64,000 nucleotides of DNA from Takakia lepidozioides (Eukaryota > Streptophyta > Takakiopsida > Takakiales > Takakiaceae). The translations under genes were made by a program, and so were the position numbers. Every line of letters begins with the position of its first letter. Positions within the stretch are counted from its first letter, which is position 1. Below the pieces are notes generated by a model. It did not search any database. It was not told the origin of the DNA and was given only the letters and a program-made list of their open reading frames with translations. Positions 35,132 through 47,105 of the stretch are shown here, in pieces. Location of the stretch: contig CM060731.1 in NCBI GenBank assembly GCA_030704615.1, forward strand, positions 62,848,756 through 62,912,755. Reading direction: 5' to 3'.

Positions 35132-37374
35132 AGACTTGTTTAAGCCTGTATCTTTTCACCTGGAGCCCAGTAAAATGCAAGTGCTCAAGGTTGATGCTTA
35201 GTCCTAGTAGTTGTGTGGTATGCTGCTTTCAATGTGCAGAATGGTTGCTTGATATAGACAATCTCTGTTGTGGACCAAAGTTCACCTACTTCATATGCCT
35301 GTCTCTAGAAGTGTGAACATATCAATCAAGTTGATTGCACAGATAGTTCACACAAACAGTTTCATATTTCTGCAAGTGTGGGGTAGGTTTCAGGGTTCAA
35401 TGTTTCAAGATAATTGCATGTTGAAGCTGGCCAATTTCACCCCACTTCTAGATCTCTTATCCCGTTGATTGCACAGCAGTCCCTTATAAGGTCATATGCA
35501 CAAAGCATCTGGTCTTGCTAGGGACACGTAGACAGGGGACGATATGCAGATAGCCTGGAAGAGCTGGCGGATGCACTGGACTTGAGTTTTTTAATAGACT
35601 TGGAGACCAAGAGGGATTATCAGGATAATGCAATGCTCAATATTCTTCAATGGCGAATGCGTGCAGCAGACAGGTTTGGTAAATTGTTTTGTTGTCTCAT
35701 CTGAAGATTCAAAGTGTGCAAGTATATTTGAACTACCATAATGAGATGGGGTCATGTATTGTAAGCGGTTGCCATAAATCTCCACAGGAGCTGAACCCTA
35801 GGTCATGAACAACTCAGGGACTCACTTCCAGTTCAAAGGTTCTCTAAGGACAGTTGTTGTGGTATGGAAAGTTTTGTATGCATACAAAGATATGGAGATT
35901 ACTGTGGTAAGAAGGTTGTGCATGACGCAATTGGGAATGACGTGTAAATCTTGCGCCCTTCATCTTTCATACATCTGTGTGAATACAACACATGGGTTCT
36001 TCAAATGGGAGACCTTAGAAACTGGTTCATTGATATCCTTTTCATAAGCTTGTTGGGCGTCTTGTTACTTAGCTATAGCATTTTCCGCAAATTTCCTAGC
36101 TATGGTTTCGGAAGGGGTGTTGTCCAAGTAATGGTTGCTGGAGTATCCTTTCTCTGGATATAGTACCTAAGAGGTATAAAGGAGGAAAACCCACAAATGC
36201 TGAAAGAATCAGTTGGGTATCTTTATTCAGAAGCAGAAGGTAGAAATGCTTAGGTACACAGTTCTCAATTTTTTTTTTCTGGGGCTGGATGTGGTATGCA
36301 GGGAAGTGGTTCCGTCTTGATTTACAGTAGGGGGATTTACAGTCTAAGATGGCTGGCATACTGCTACTTCCAAAAGCGGGTGTACATCTTACAGAGAGCT
36401 GTATGGCTAATTTCCTCAAGAACATATGGTAGATTTGGCTTTACTCAAAGGTACACATATAGCAGCAACTCAGTGCTTGATGTGTGATGGGTTCCCTGGC
36501 ACGAAGGTAGTCTTGAAATAAGAAATGGCACTGGTTCATCACACTGGGTATCAGAACTAGACTTTCAGAAGCTAAGAGTCCATTGACGTGCTACATAGTC
36601 AGGAAATGCCTATGGAAAAAATGTTTGTGTGAAGGGGATGTTTTCTAATTTCAACCTGTTTGCAATGAGCATCATCAAAGCCAATGACGGTGTCCACTAG
36701 ATTAATATGTAGCTCTTGTGCCTGTGCCTACCTGTGACTGCTTTCAGATCCAAAGGAAAGGGTGTGCTGCCCAAATGTGGGTAACGTCCTGACAACTGTT
36801 GGCCGCACAACACCACTACAATCACTCACAACAATCTAAGAGACAACAACATCACATCTAAGAGCAACACACAATACCGAGGAGTAAGACAAATTGCTGC
36901 AGGTTTGAAGTTTGAACGTCATTGCGTTTGGGCCAGTTAATGCACAAATAAAGAAGTTCAGGGAACAGTCAATGCCGAATCCCTACAGTCACATAAAAGC
37001 CAGACAGGACAACTCCCTGGGAGTCAAAATAGAGTTGTCCTGCAAATCTCTTCCACTGCCGATTCGCCAATCAATTCTAGCTACGACCGAAGGTCGGAAG
37101 CTACTTTAGCGTAGAGCTGCCATGGTGCCACGTCATCTCCACCACGTCATCCTTGCGGTCATCCTCGCCACGTCATCGTAGCCACGTTTCTTAGACACGT
37201 CATTGTAGCCTGGTCATCGTCGTCGTCAATTTCTTTGGAACCTGCCCAAAATGGCGGAAAGGTGTCGTGCAAGCGCGGGGATGACGATGCCTCCACATCC
37301 TGCATTGTCCCCCGAGTTCTTCGAAGACAGATACCTACCTAGGGCCTAAGTCTTGCGAAGCTGCAAGCAAAGGT

Positions 37375-37819
37375 AGGAAAGATGATGGAGGATGCAGGTG
37401 TGAGAAAGGAGCTAGGGCATAGCTGCATTGAGGTGGAGACCCAGGTGTATGCGTTCTGTGTAGATGACAAATCACATCCACAAATTGAGAAAATACATGC
37501 TAAGCGGAGGAGATTGTCTTTGCATTTAAGGGAGGCTGGATAGGTGTCGGACACACGCTTTGTGTTGCATGATGTGGAGGAGGAGACAAAGGAAATTTCT
37601 CTTTGCCACCACAACGAAATACTGGCCATTTCCTTTGGGCTAGTGAGCACTTCCCCTGGGACGCCGCTCTACATCACCAAAAATCTTCCGGTTTGTGGTG
37701 ACTGCCAGACTGTCACCAAGTTCATCTCAAAGATTGTTGACCGAACAATTGTTGCACGGGACGCAAACCCCTTTCACCACTTCCAAGACGGGGTTTGTTC
37801 TTGTGCGGATTACTGGTGA
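37375..37819 (+). pseudogene. PPR-DYW editing factor, C-terminal domain fragment
   Basis: One frame reads MMEDAGVRKELGHSCIEVET, HPQIEKIHAK, then a TAG in EAG*VSDTRF, then [20 protein letters not shown] and [20 protein letters not shown], ending VCSCADYW and a stop. This is the E+/DYW cytidine-deaminase domain, with the HxE motif read as HNE and the zinc CxxC as CGDC. No PPR motifs precede it. The in-frame stop and missing N-terminus make it a fragment. It lies about 300 bp beyond the end of the germin duplication. Confidence 0.85.
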
Positions 37820-38323
37820 AACTCCAGTGGCTGGCAGAAGTGTGAGGGGGAGTTGAAACAAGAGGGAAGAAATGACTCCATGGTAGGCCCAAAGTTAAGT
37901 GACAAGCAGCTTGTGGCACAAGAGAGGAGAACTGTGAACCTTGGCTTTATCATGTCCAGGCGAGGCTTGAGAAAAAGTGACACACAGATGCAGAGAGTGT
38001 ACTTGAAAAAGCCCGTCGTGACAGTGATCAAGAGCTCTCCCGTACATCTTCTGCGTTCAAATGCAGGTTGGGCATGAGCAAATCATGACTGAGCTGGTGT
38101 TGTTCTTCTGGTGTTTGTTTGGCACAAGATTACCTATGATCCCTCGTGGATCAATAGCTACAAGAAACCTGCATGGGTAGCCGAAGCAGCAGCTGCACAA
38201 TTGATAAAATCGGGCATTGCTAATGAAGGCACCTTCTTCAACACATTTCACCCTGTTTTCCCCTCTTATCAGAATCGGCCCTAAATTTCCATGTTTAATT
38301 CTGCAAGTTAGTTGGTTGAGTGA

Positions 38324-38602
38324 ACCTTTGTTGGCAGGATTTACCAAGCAAGGGTGTGGTACAAATGCTTTGGAGACCTATGAGCAAATGATGCACGAAG
38401 GGGTTTGTTTATGTCTGCAATGCGTGTGCAAGCCTGGGAGCCCTGGAAAAGGGGAAAGAGGTCCATGGTGACATCGTCAAAGCTGGAATTGCACCAGATG
38501 TCATTCTGAACAATGCCTTGGTGGACATGTATGCCAAATGTGGGTGCATTAAGGATGCAAAGGCAGTTTTCAACAATATGGCCCGAAATGCCCGAATATA
38601 AC
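38324..38602 (+). pseudogene. PPR-motif fragment, frameshifted
   Basis: Frame one gives KQGCGTNALETYEQMMHEGV. After a shift, the DNA gives VHGDIVKAGIAPDVILNNAL and VDMYAKCGCIKDAKAVFNNM. These are consecutive PLS-class PPR motifs. They lie downstream of, not upstream of, the DYW fragment, so the two are separate pieces or rearranged. Confidence 0.8.
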
Positions 38603-39247
38603 CAGGAGAGGTGTCTTGCAGCACAGGGAGGGGATGATGATGTCCCCGCGACCTTGACATCTCCCAGTCCTGCGTTGCTTTTCATGATAGAGTATGTGTT
38701 ACCTGTGCGCTGTTTTGGTTTGGTTAGCTGCCCGACCCTTGAATTCTGATCTTGACTTTTTTTGACAAAATGAGAGGATAGATTAGTCAACTTTATCGTG
38801 CCGTTACAAAGCAGAATGCATTCCACTTGGTGGAATACACCCTAGCATCAGCTCCATCGAGTGCATTCCGGAATGCAGAATGCACCGGCCATTGGCATTT
38901 CTTTACGTAGGGTAATCCCCCTCGTGTGGGGCATTACCCGTAACCCTATACTTCAGCAATTGGTGATCTTCAATGAAATGAAGGAGGCCCAAAATGTTTT
39001 AGAGAAGTTGGAGTTATTTAAAATATATATATTTTAAAGGAGAATTCATGACCTGCCCTTACACATGACCAACCGTGGGTTCAGGGTCGAGGCCCTTTCT
39101 AAACCGAAAAAAAAAAAAAAAAAAAAAAAACCGTGGGGCTTCTATAACAACAAACCCTTTATAGCATGTGATGACGTGAGAATCCCCCCATGTTCCCAAT
39201 ACGACACGATCTCTAGAAAACATCCACATCGAAGCTCACCTCATGCA
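38603..39247. other. Palindromes and A-tract left of the 12.4-kb element
   Basis: No gene. It contains the pair GGGTAATCCCC/GGGGCATTACCC (38910-38940), a 22-bp perfect palindrome of T, A and TA steps (about 39018-39039), and a poly(A) run of about 27 near 39104-39130. Confidence 0.6.
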
Positions 39248-39505
39248 GCCTCTCATTTTAAGATAATAGGGTCTTCAATGGGCACGTGCGATGTGGCCGG
39301 TGGGCCCCGCGCACGGACGCCCGGCTCCCCAGCACCCCCCCGCCTCGCCCAGCCGCGGGCGCGGCTGCAGCAACCGCGCCCGCGCCCCCGTCCGCCGCGC
39401 GGCCAGTCCCCCGCCCATGAGTCCGCTGCCCTCTAGTCTGCCAGTCCGCTGCTGGCTAGTCTACTGCCCAGCAGTCTGCCAGTCCGCCAGTCTGCCCGCC
39501 AGTCC
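39248..39505 (+). repeat. Left terminal inverted repeat
   Basis: Outer part is identical to the right arm for 51 bp, then GC-rich with moderate divergence. It ends in CAGTCTGCCCGCCAGTCC (39488-39505), which is one inversion breakpoint. Confidence 0.88.
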
Positions 39506-41731
39506 AGTGCTGGCCAGGCGTCATCCACCACAAACTTCTGTAAATGGTCTGTTCCATGGAGTAAGTCCATCCTCAAACTATGCAGATCCTTCATCAACTT
39601 GTTGTATGAGCGGAAATTGCCAAATTGCATCCATCTGTGTTGTAGGAAGGAAGCTGCCATGCGCTCAAAGTCCTCCTCAGTCAATCCGAACAAGTGTTTT
39701 CTTCGCACCCCAAAGGTTGGATGTGCCATAGGCATATGTCTGAGGTCTTCAGGCCGTGGGTCATCCATGAGAATCAGCTGCACAAGTGGACGCGGCGCAT
39801 TTTGGTCGCTTGTGGCTTCAATGGCAACAGTAGAGGCGGCTTCTAGAACATAGTTGGCTTCCTCAATAGAAAACTCCATGGAATAATGAAAGGGTACAAA
39901 TGACCATCGGCGGTCCGCAATAATCCGGTGGAGCTCATTATGCCAATCCAAATAGGGATTAATTTCTCCCACCCTAAGCCGGGGAAGTGTGAGGTCTTCA
40001 GCTCCGGGTCGAATTACCGGTGATGACGATTGCCAAACTGCAAAAAGCGCCGTGCTATGTGAGAGAAAGGCAGTCTGCTGGTCAGTCTGTTGGATGACAG
40101 AACTTCCCATTGGCATGGGCTGCATGATGGGCTCCTGGAGAGGAGTCTGCAGAATGACAGGCTGCTCGTTGGGAGTCTGCTCCGTTGGAGTCTGCTGGAT
40201 GACGGCCTGCTGAATGGGAGTCTGCTGGATGGCAGACTCGGCTGTCCCAGACGCATTCCCCCCCGACGCGTCTTGATTATGTAATACCGCTATAGCAGTA
40301 GATGACCTAGGATACTTCAATAATATGTACTCTCGCACGCGGTCCACTTCCGCACGCACTGCAGTCGCTTGTAAAGGAGCATCATTGCTAGGTATCCGCC
40401 AAACCTGAATGGCCCTACGAATAGAAACACGTTCATCCTAGTACATGGCAGAGAACTTGGACATCAGGAACATGGACGTGGACTCTATATTCACCTCATG
40501 CAGCGGACTGGACTCACAGACCAGCAGACTGTAACGTGCGTACGTAGGGTGGAGGCAACTAGTAGACTATATCAGTGGACTGGACCAGCGGACTGACAAA
40601 CGGACTCAGTAAGTAATGCAGCGATATAAAACAGACTAACTGACGAGCGGAGTGAGCCAGCGGACTGAGGAGAGAACGCAACGGACTGACCAGACTGAAT
40701 AGGCAACGTGACCCCGATGATGGACTCAAACAACACAGAAAACAGACTAGGCGGTCAGACTGACCATTACCTCCTCTACTTCATCATCGTCATCTTCATC
40801 TTCAAAGCTGTTCAACCAGTTCTATTCCGCCTGTCGGATGAATGTGCGTAGTAGACCTGACTGGGCAACTCTGTAGAAATAACGGAAGAAGTCTGGATCC
40901 CCAATTGGTGGGCACTCTGGTGGGAAAAGCCCAAAGTCAACGAGGCGCAATGTGCCAGGGCAGACTGGCCCTTCAGTGCTCTGTTGAGTTTTTGGTTTTG
41001 ACCCTAAACCGATGGCATGGGTCGCGATATTTGTGTGAGTCTGCTGCCGAGTCTGGTCAGGCAAGTCAATGTCCACTGGACTTGTCACCCCTTCCAGGCC
41101 CTGGAGCAGATTCACTTTCAGTATCAGTACTGATGGTGTGGGTCTGCCGCCCAGGACGGGGTTACGTCTGTTGCGTGGATTTTGCCCTTGCCTCGCGAGC
41201 AGACCTTGTAGCCTTCTCCTTTTTTTGCCTCTCCTTTTTTTGGGCCCCATCACTCAGTTTACGTTTTCTGGGAGCATCCAGCGTTCCCTGCACTTGCAAA
41301 TCCTCCATTGACGGGCCACCAGAATGGACGCCATACCGTGCGTGCACTTCGTCTAATTCCAAAGTGCGGGGGTCAAGCACTGATCCGCGCAAGCGCATTG
41401 TGGCCTCTTTGACAATCGACATTTCTTTCAGTATCGGCCAAGGCTTGAAATCCCGTGGAATCATTACAACAGTCTCCTTGCAACCCGTGTCAACACAATG
41501 CCGATTTAGTTGGATTTTGTCCTTGATAACCTCTTCACAAAAGGGACAGAAGAGCTTGTCCTTCTGCCAATTCGAGTTTTTGGGCTTCCGGGCGCGCAGG
41601 TCTACAAATGCTTCCACTATTTGATGATCAAACTCGTCTGGTGAGTACCAATACCTTCGCTCATTTTTCAGTCTGGTTTGGTGCACAAAATCCACCCAAT
41701 CCGCTCCACCCTTTTCACGAGCATCCTCCAT
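39506..41731 (-). pseudogene. Zinc finger-Ulp1 gene, copy 2, 5' half (inverted segment)
   Basis: Starts at ATG 41731. Contains a C2HC finger (LFCPFCEEVIKDKIQLNRHC, C-x2-C-x12-H) matching copy 1, then a basic stretch of Lys/Arg. A frame change near 41165-41250 leads into the CPGTLRLVDFGLFPPECP block (about 40950), shared with copy 1 as CPG...FDLLPDG. An acidic end follows. After an intron rich in CAGACTG, the exon 40359-39506 carries IQQT repeats and a conserved domain (FGNFRSYNKLMKDLHSLRMD) that aligns with copy 1 upstream of its RILWCG motif. The frame runs straight into the terminal inverted repeat. The rest of the gene lies on the other strand from 43.6 kb. Confidence 0.75.
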
Positions 41732-43483
41732 CGCTGCAGAATGAAACGAAGGTGCAAGGACAATGAGCGACAGATAGAAGTCCTATGAAAAGACTCACCC
41801 TAAGCAAGAAGAGAACACAGAATGGAATGGAAATACCGCAGCAAGTGAGAACCTCACCGAGCCGATGAACTTCGAGTTGTTACGAAGGCGAGCATGTTTG
41901 CGACACTTCGCGGCTCATCGCGACTCTCCACACCTGGGGAAGAACGGTCGTCTTTCGTTACGGTGATGGAAACGCAAAGAGGAAAACAAAACAGTGCAAA
42001 ACAGTGCGAAGAAACAGGCGCGAAGAGAATGGAGTCGATTGCATAGGGAACATGAGAAGAAAGTAGAAGTAGAAGGGGGAAAGCGGGCATGGCACTGCCA
42101 ACGTGGCGCGATTTCACAGGCGCCAACTATCCGCCGTCATCGCATTGAATACGTCCACCGAACGAACGCATCGTACTAAATTCATCCACGGTCCTCGCAA
42201 GTGCAGCAGACTCATTTCCCATCGGGCCGAGAGTCCAGCGGACCGCCAGTCCAGCGGACTATTCGCTTTGCTGAGGCGAAGCGGCTTCATATTGGAGGCA
42301 TTTCCCTGCTAGCGGAATGAAGACAAAAGAGAGTAAGGGGAGAACAGGAAAGTCGAACACATCCATTGGGAACAGACTCGCGGCACAACAGACTGATGCA
42401 TGCACAGTCCAACAGACTGATATCCATAGAGGAGAACTGTCCAGCAGACGGACGTTTCACCAGACTGGCGGGAGAACAAGCCAAAAGATTGACCGGAGGG
42501 AAAATAAGAAGTCAGACAGACTTAGTGCAACAGACTTCCGACACAACAGACTGACAAATTCACAAGTGCGACAAACTGATATCCCAACAGACGGACTTCC
42601 AGCAGACCGCCTCCAAACTGACTGTTATGCACGCGATAAGGGGAATATCCGGAGCACTGACGGGCCAGCGGACCCACTGTGAAAAGACTCACGACACAAC
42701 GGACCTCAAACATCCACGCGCATTTGCAGATGCAATTGTCTCAGCCTGGTCCGTCTCCTGGCAAATGCGACAATGTACCAATTCTGCACCTACTCCCGTC
42801 GTGGTTCAGACATCTGCATTCAGCAGGTGCGTGTGGATGTTTGAGGACCTTACGACTGGATGGTGTTCCGTGACGACTCGAATTGCTTTTTTGTGCTGCC
42901 ATCCCTTATATAATACCATGTGGATCCATCACAAAGCTGGGTTTCTTCAGATTCTCCACCCTTTTCCACAACTTATGCACGACGGATGCAAGCCGCTATA
43001 CTTGGTCACATAAACAGTCGCATCGTCCGATACGAAATCTGCAATACACGCCCCCATGTGCATACGCTTCCACCATTTTCGCCCATGTTACCCATGGGTT
43101 CCTTTAACGAACTAAACTTGTGAAGGCTCTCATGAGGGATGCAGTACGAAGGGGCTAAACGTATCATGACAGATCACAAGCAGAGAACGTTATCGACGAC
43201 AGATGTCCGCATTTTTCATATTTATGATATAGAACCAAACCATAAAACGAAGGTTCCCGAAAGCACAACAAGAAGGCAAAAATATAGTGGAAGCATATGC
43301 ACGATGGTGGTTGTAGTGCCGAGACAGTCCTCTCATGTTAAGCACACGCTTCATCATCATCATGAACATCGCGCGCAAAAGAGGAACAGTCGCGTGCATG
43401 GAAATGCCTACCGCAACATCGGACAACAAACAGCCGTCAAAAGAGAGCGGCCGGGATTTGGTGGGAAGATCATTGCCATTTTC
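41732..43483. other. Former upstream region of the zinc finger-Ulp1 gene
   Basis: No supported ORF. 42300-42720 is dense in CAGACTG and CAGACGG heptamers. 43150-43480 is AT-richer and featureless. Confidence 0.5.
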
Positions 43484-43604
43484 GCAGCCCTAAAAATGGA
43501 GGGCTCGGATGGGTTATGGGAATGAACGGTAGCGATCATGTGCCGTTAGCGGACTGGATGGCAGGGGACTGGCCAGCGGACTGGCGGGCAGACTGACGGA
43601 TTGG
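43484..43604 (+). repeat. Displaced inner part of the left terminal repeat
   Basis: Matches 51329-51447 in the same orientation, starting GCAGCCCTAAAAATGGAGGG. In the right arm this sequence lies directly inside the TIR. Here it is 4 kb from the left TIR and in inverted orientation, as expected after an inversion of 39506-43577. Confidence 0.85.
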
Positions 43605-46600
43605 CAGACTGCTGGGCCAATCCGCACTGGTCTGCATTGGTGATGGAGCGAGCAGTATTCGACATTGTTTTGCAGAATCCCAATGTCTTCAAAGTCCTAT
43701 GGTGTGGGATCCCAACTGAAGACCGCATTGGCGCCATTGCTCATCTCGATGGAGCATGCCTGTGCCGGCAAATCAAGGACATTGGCCTCGTCGGAAATCT
43801 CTTGGAAGGTAAATGTTATGGGCAACTTTCGTGTTTCAGCTCAATTTCTTTTGCCAACTTTTTTAGAAGTTCACATTTGCATAAATATGTGTTGCAGGGC
43901 GAGTTGATCTGGGAGACAAGCAAGTGCAGGCTGCTTTCGACTCTTTTGCCAGAGGTGCAAGGGACCTTATCCTGGCTTTATAAGGAGTTTGGGAGACTGT
44001 CTAGCAGACTGGCCACAAGAATGTCCAACAACATATTCCCCACGACACATGTGGGCAGACTGCCCAAGTGCTGGAGACCGAGCATGTGCACCAGACCGTC
44101 CCAGGTAATAGGCCGGATCACTCCCAGCAGACTGCCCCGCACACACATACTCAGTATGTGCAAACAGTACTGAGCGGGGCAGCGAACTTTGTAGACTTTG
44201 CAGCAGACCGAGAGAACAGACGGCCAACAGACTGCCCCTCAGCCGACTGTGCAGCAGACCAGCGAACATGGCCACTAGACTGCCCCTCAGCAGACTGTAC
44301 AACAGACCGTGCAGTAGACTGACGAATCCAGCAGCAGATTGCCCCTCAGTAGACTGTGCAGCACACTGGCGAACCCACTCAGCAGATGGCCGAGCAGACT
44401 ATCCAGGAGACTAACAGCCAGTCTATTCCCTGGATTGTGCAACAGACTCGAATGCACTGCCTCACCGGGACCCTGTGGACGAATTTCTGCTGAGTTCCCA
44501 ACAACATGTTTTTGGACCTGCCAGTATGAGTGTTTTGACCGAGTCCACTTTTCCCCCAGGCACATTCACTGACGACGTCATCAGGTCACCGGTAAAGCAT
44601 TCTTATCCAGCTCCCCGTGGCATGCATTCTATGACCTTCCAGCTTAGTCCCGTTTTCGTGCGCTCAGTGGCGAAAGCCATAGATGAATCTTACGTGATGA
44701 CCGAACTCAATCTGGGAACGCAAAACCGTATCATAGATCTTACAGAAGAGTCTGAGGAAGCAATTGCTGGTGGGTCTTCCATACATGTTCTTGATGTTTC
44801 CCAAGTCCATGGAGATCCGAACACCCAGCCGGCTGTCCACCAGACTGACCAGCACACTGAACAGTGGACACATGGAAGGACTGTCGAGCAACCTGTGGCA
44901 GGGCAGCATACTGTCTTCATTGATGAGCAGACTGAACCGCAGACTAACCAGCAGACTGCACAGGTCACAGATGGAAGGACTGACCAGGATGGCTCGGAGC
45001 GGCAGACTGCACAACTCAGCTCTGACTACACAGTTCAAACTGCATGGCCTGACGAGCACACTGCACACTTCACAGAGGGAAGGACTGACGACCAACCTGC
45101 CACCGAGCACATTGCCCACATTGAGGAAGAGACTGAACCGCAGAGTTGCCAGCAGACTGCACAGTTCAAAGACGAAAGGACTGACGAAGAACCGCCGGCC
45201 GAGCAGACTGCCCACATTGAGCAACAGACTGAACATGCTGGCAGGCACACTGACAAGGAACCACATGCGACGCAGACACCGTCTGGTATAGCGCTGGATT
45301 ACATGGAGTCTGCTCCCTCACCCCTTGGGCAGGTTGTGCCATTTCCTCTTTCAGCACTGTTGTTTATGTTTTAGCACATTGTGAAATTGGGCTAATTCGT
45401 CATTTTGCTCGGTATCCTCACAGGATGTTCGTCCCTCCGTCGGCAGACTGTCTACTTCTGAGGACATGACATCTTCCGCCCATGCTGCAAACGTGGGATC
45501 GACAACCAAGAAAGGTGTGGGGGTGAGCACGCGCCCCGATGCGCGGGTCAGTTCTACGCATGCGACCCATGAAGCTGCAAAGACAGGTCCAGCAAGTGTA
45601 AACAAACCTGCTGACCAGCCTCTGTTGCGAAGTAGGGCGGCAGCGCTGCGTTTGTCTGCTCTATCCAGCCCGCCTACAGCTGTCCCTGCTTCCCAGGGGA
45701 GAGGCAAAGCCAAGAAGCGGACTGTCGTGGACCATGCTGAGGAGGTCGAGGAGGGTCCGAGTACCAAGAGACCGGCGAAGAAAAAGTCTGGCGTCTTTAT
45801 GAACAAGAACCGCAAGCTGGCCTTGGACATGAGACAAAGATGTGGGGTTTCCTGGAGCAGCACAGGTGTGTACTGTGCTCAGTCTCCTCGTCTGTCTTTG
45901 TCGTTAAGTGCTTTGCGCTCTGTTGTGGTCAGTCTGCACGCTGGTCAGTCTGCTGCTAGTTTCATCATTGTCTGTTGTGGTTAGTCTTGTCAGTCTGATG
46001 AATTGTTCAGCCTGTAGAGTGTTTGGTACCATGTTGACGTCAGTCTATTCAGTACATGAGGCTTCCCGAAGGATGGTCTGCTCTGTGCAGGATGGGTGCT
46101 CGGTTTGGCAAAGCACATGCTCTGCACGTGAATGGCGGTAAATTCCATGCTGATGTTTTTTGAAGGGGACCCACGGTTCGAATGCGGATTGTTGCCGGAT
46201 GACATAAAGGTGCTCCAGAAGGTTGAGTCGGAGTGCACAGATAGACTCCTGGAGCTGTGGTGTCGATTCTATGAGAAGTCGGTTGAGGCTGCGTTCACCA
46301 ACATTATTGTTGTTCTTCCAACGTCGACGTGGACGGTGTTGAAGTCATTGGGGGTGGGGCAACGTGAAAGCCTTCTGGAGGTCTTGAAAGGTTGCCTCAG
46401 CACTGAACGACTGGACAAGGACTTGAAAGAGTGCGATTTCATTTTGGTGCCAATTGGGGACGAGTAAGAACTCTTCCGAGTCTGCTGAGACTGTCTCCTG
46501 AGTCATAGTCTGGTTTCGCAGTGTCGTCTTGACTCTGAGCGATTAAGTTGACCTTTGTATTTGTGCAGTGGACTGGTTTTGAAGATTGAGTCTGCTGAGT

Positions 46601-47105
46601 GGTCGGTCTGCTGAGTGTCAGTCTGCTGAGTCTGCCCATCATGATTGTGCAATGACGCCATGTTGTTTGATACCATTGTAGGGGGCACTGGAGTGTTTGT
46701 ATCATCGACCTCCGCAAGGGCTGTTACACTCACCTGAACTCTATCAGGGACTCGCATAAATGTCCTTTGTTCTAGGGTGGATTCGGAAGCTCATGCTGAG
46801 TGCTTAGGGTACTCGATGGACTCACCAGAGTGGCATGAGATTGTCCAAGCATTTCAGTTCCACGCGCCTGATGTGCCCCAGCAACCATTCAGCGGGAGAG
46901 TGTGGCTTTTACGTCATGTCAATTCATTCAAGTGTTTTATGAGTGGGTAAAAGTCAGAGCAAATGTCTCCAAGACTGCAAAGCTAGAGAGAGGAACACCT
47001 TTCACGAAGGACTGGTTTACTTTCAAGTTTGCATTTGGGCAGCGAATGCAGTGTGCCCAGTATATCGTGCGGGGGTTGGACAATGTAGAGAAACTGCTCT
47101 CATGA
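43605..47105 (+). pseudogene. Zinc finger-Ulp1 gene, copy 2, 3' half
   Basis: Begins with an exon containing NPNVFKVLWCGIPTED, matching AFRILWCGSIPTDG of copy 1. After an intron (GTAAAT near 43810 to CAG near 43898) a GRVDLGDKQVQAAFD stretch follows. Next is a Gln/Thr repeat region and an exon with basic, NLS-like GRGKAKKRTVVDHAEEVEEG (45425-45866). Last comes the Ulp1 domain: 46167-46465 (CTDRLLELWCRFYEKS, ECDFILVPIGDE), then from 46682 GHWSVCIIDLRKGCYTHLNS. The triad His is present and Asp is replaced by Asn, as in copy 1. The catalytic Cys motif ECGFYVM (TGT 46901-46903) is readable only after a one-base frameshift at about 46896. A second shift gives FIQVFYEWVKVRANVSK to 47105. The protein cannot be made intact. 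Confidence 0.78.
44820..45262 (+). repeat. Coding repeat of about 36 residues, Gln/Thr-rich
   Basis: Units of the type EEQTEPQT-QQTAQ-DGRTD recur about four times in one open frame (within 44475-45374), each built around CAGACTG codons (QTD, QTA, QTE). The expansion is in frame although the neighbouring heptamers are non-coding. Confidence 0.75.

Larger units (their letters stand above)
33433..37060. repeat. Segmental duplication, copy 1 (germin-like gene)
   Basis: Aligns with 51756-54735 from a shared CCTGGGTAG to a shared CTCTTCCACTGC. It covers the promoter region, the intronless germin-like gene, the 3' hairpin and about 2 kb downstream. Copy 1 has about 740 bp (35741-36478) replaced by about 35 bp in copy 2. 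Confidence 0.9.
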
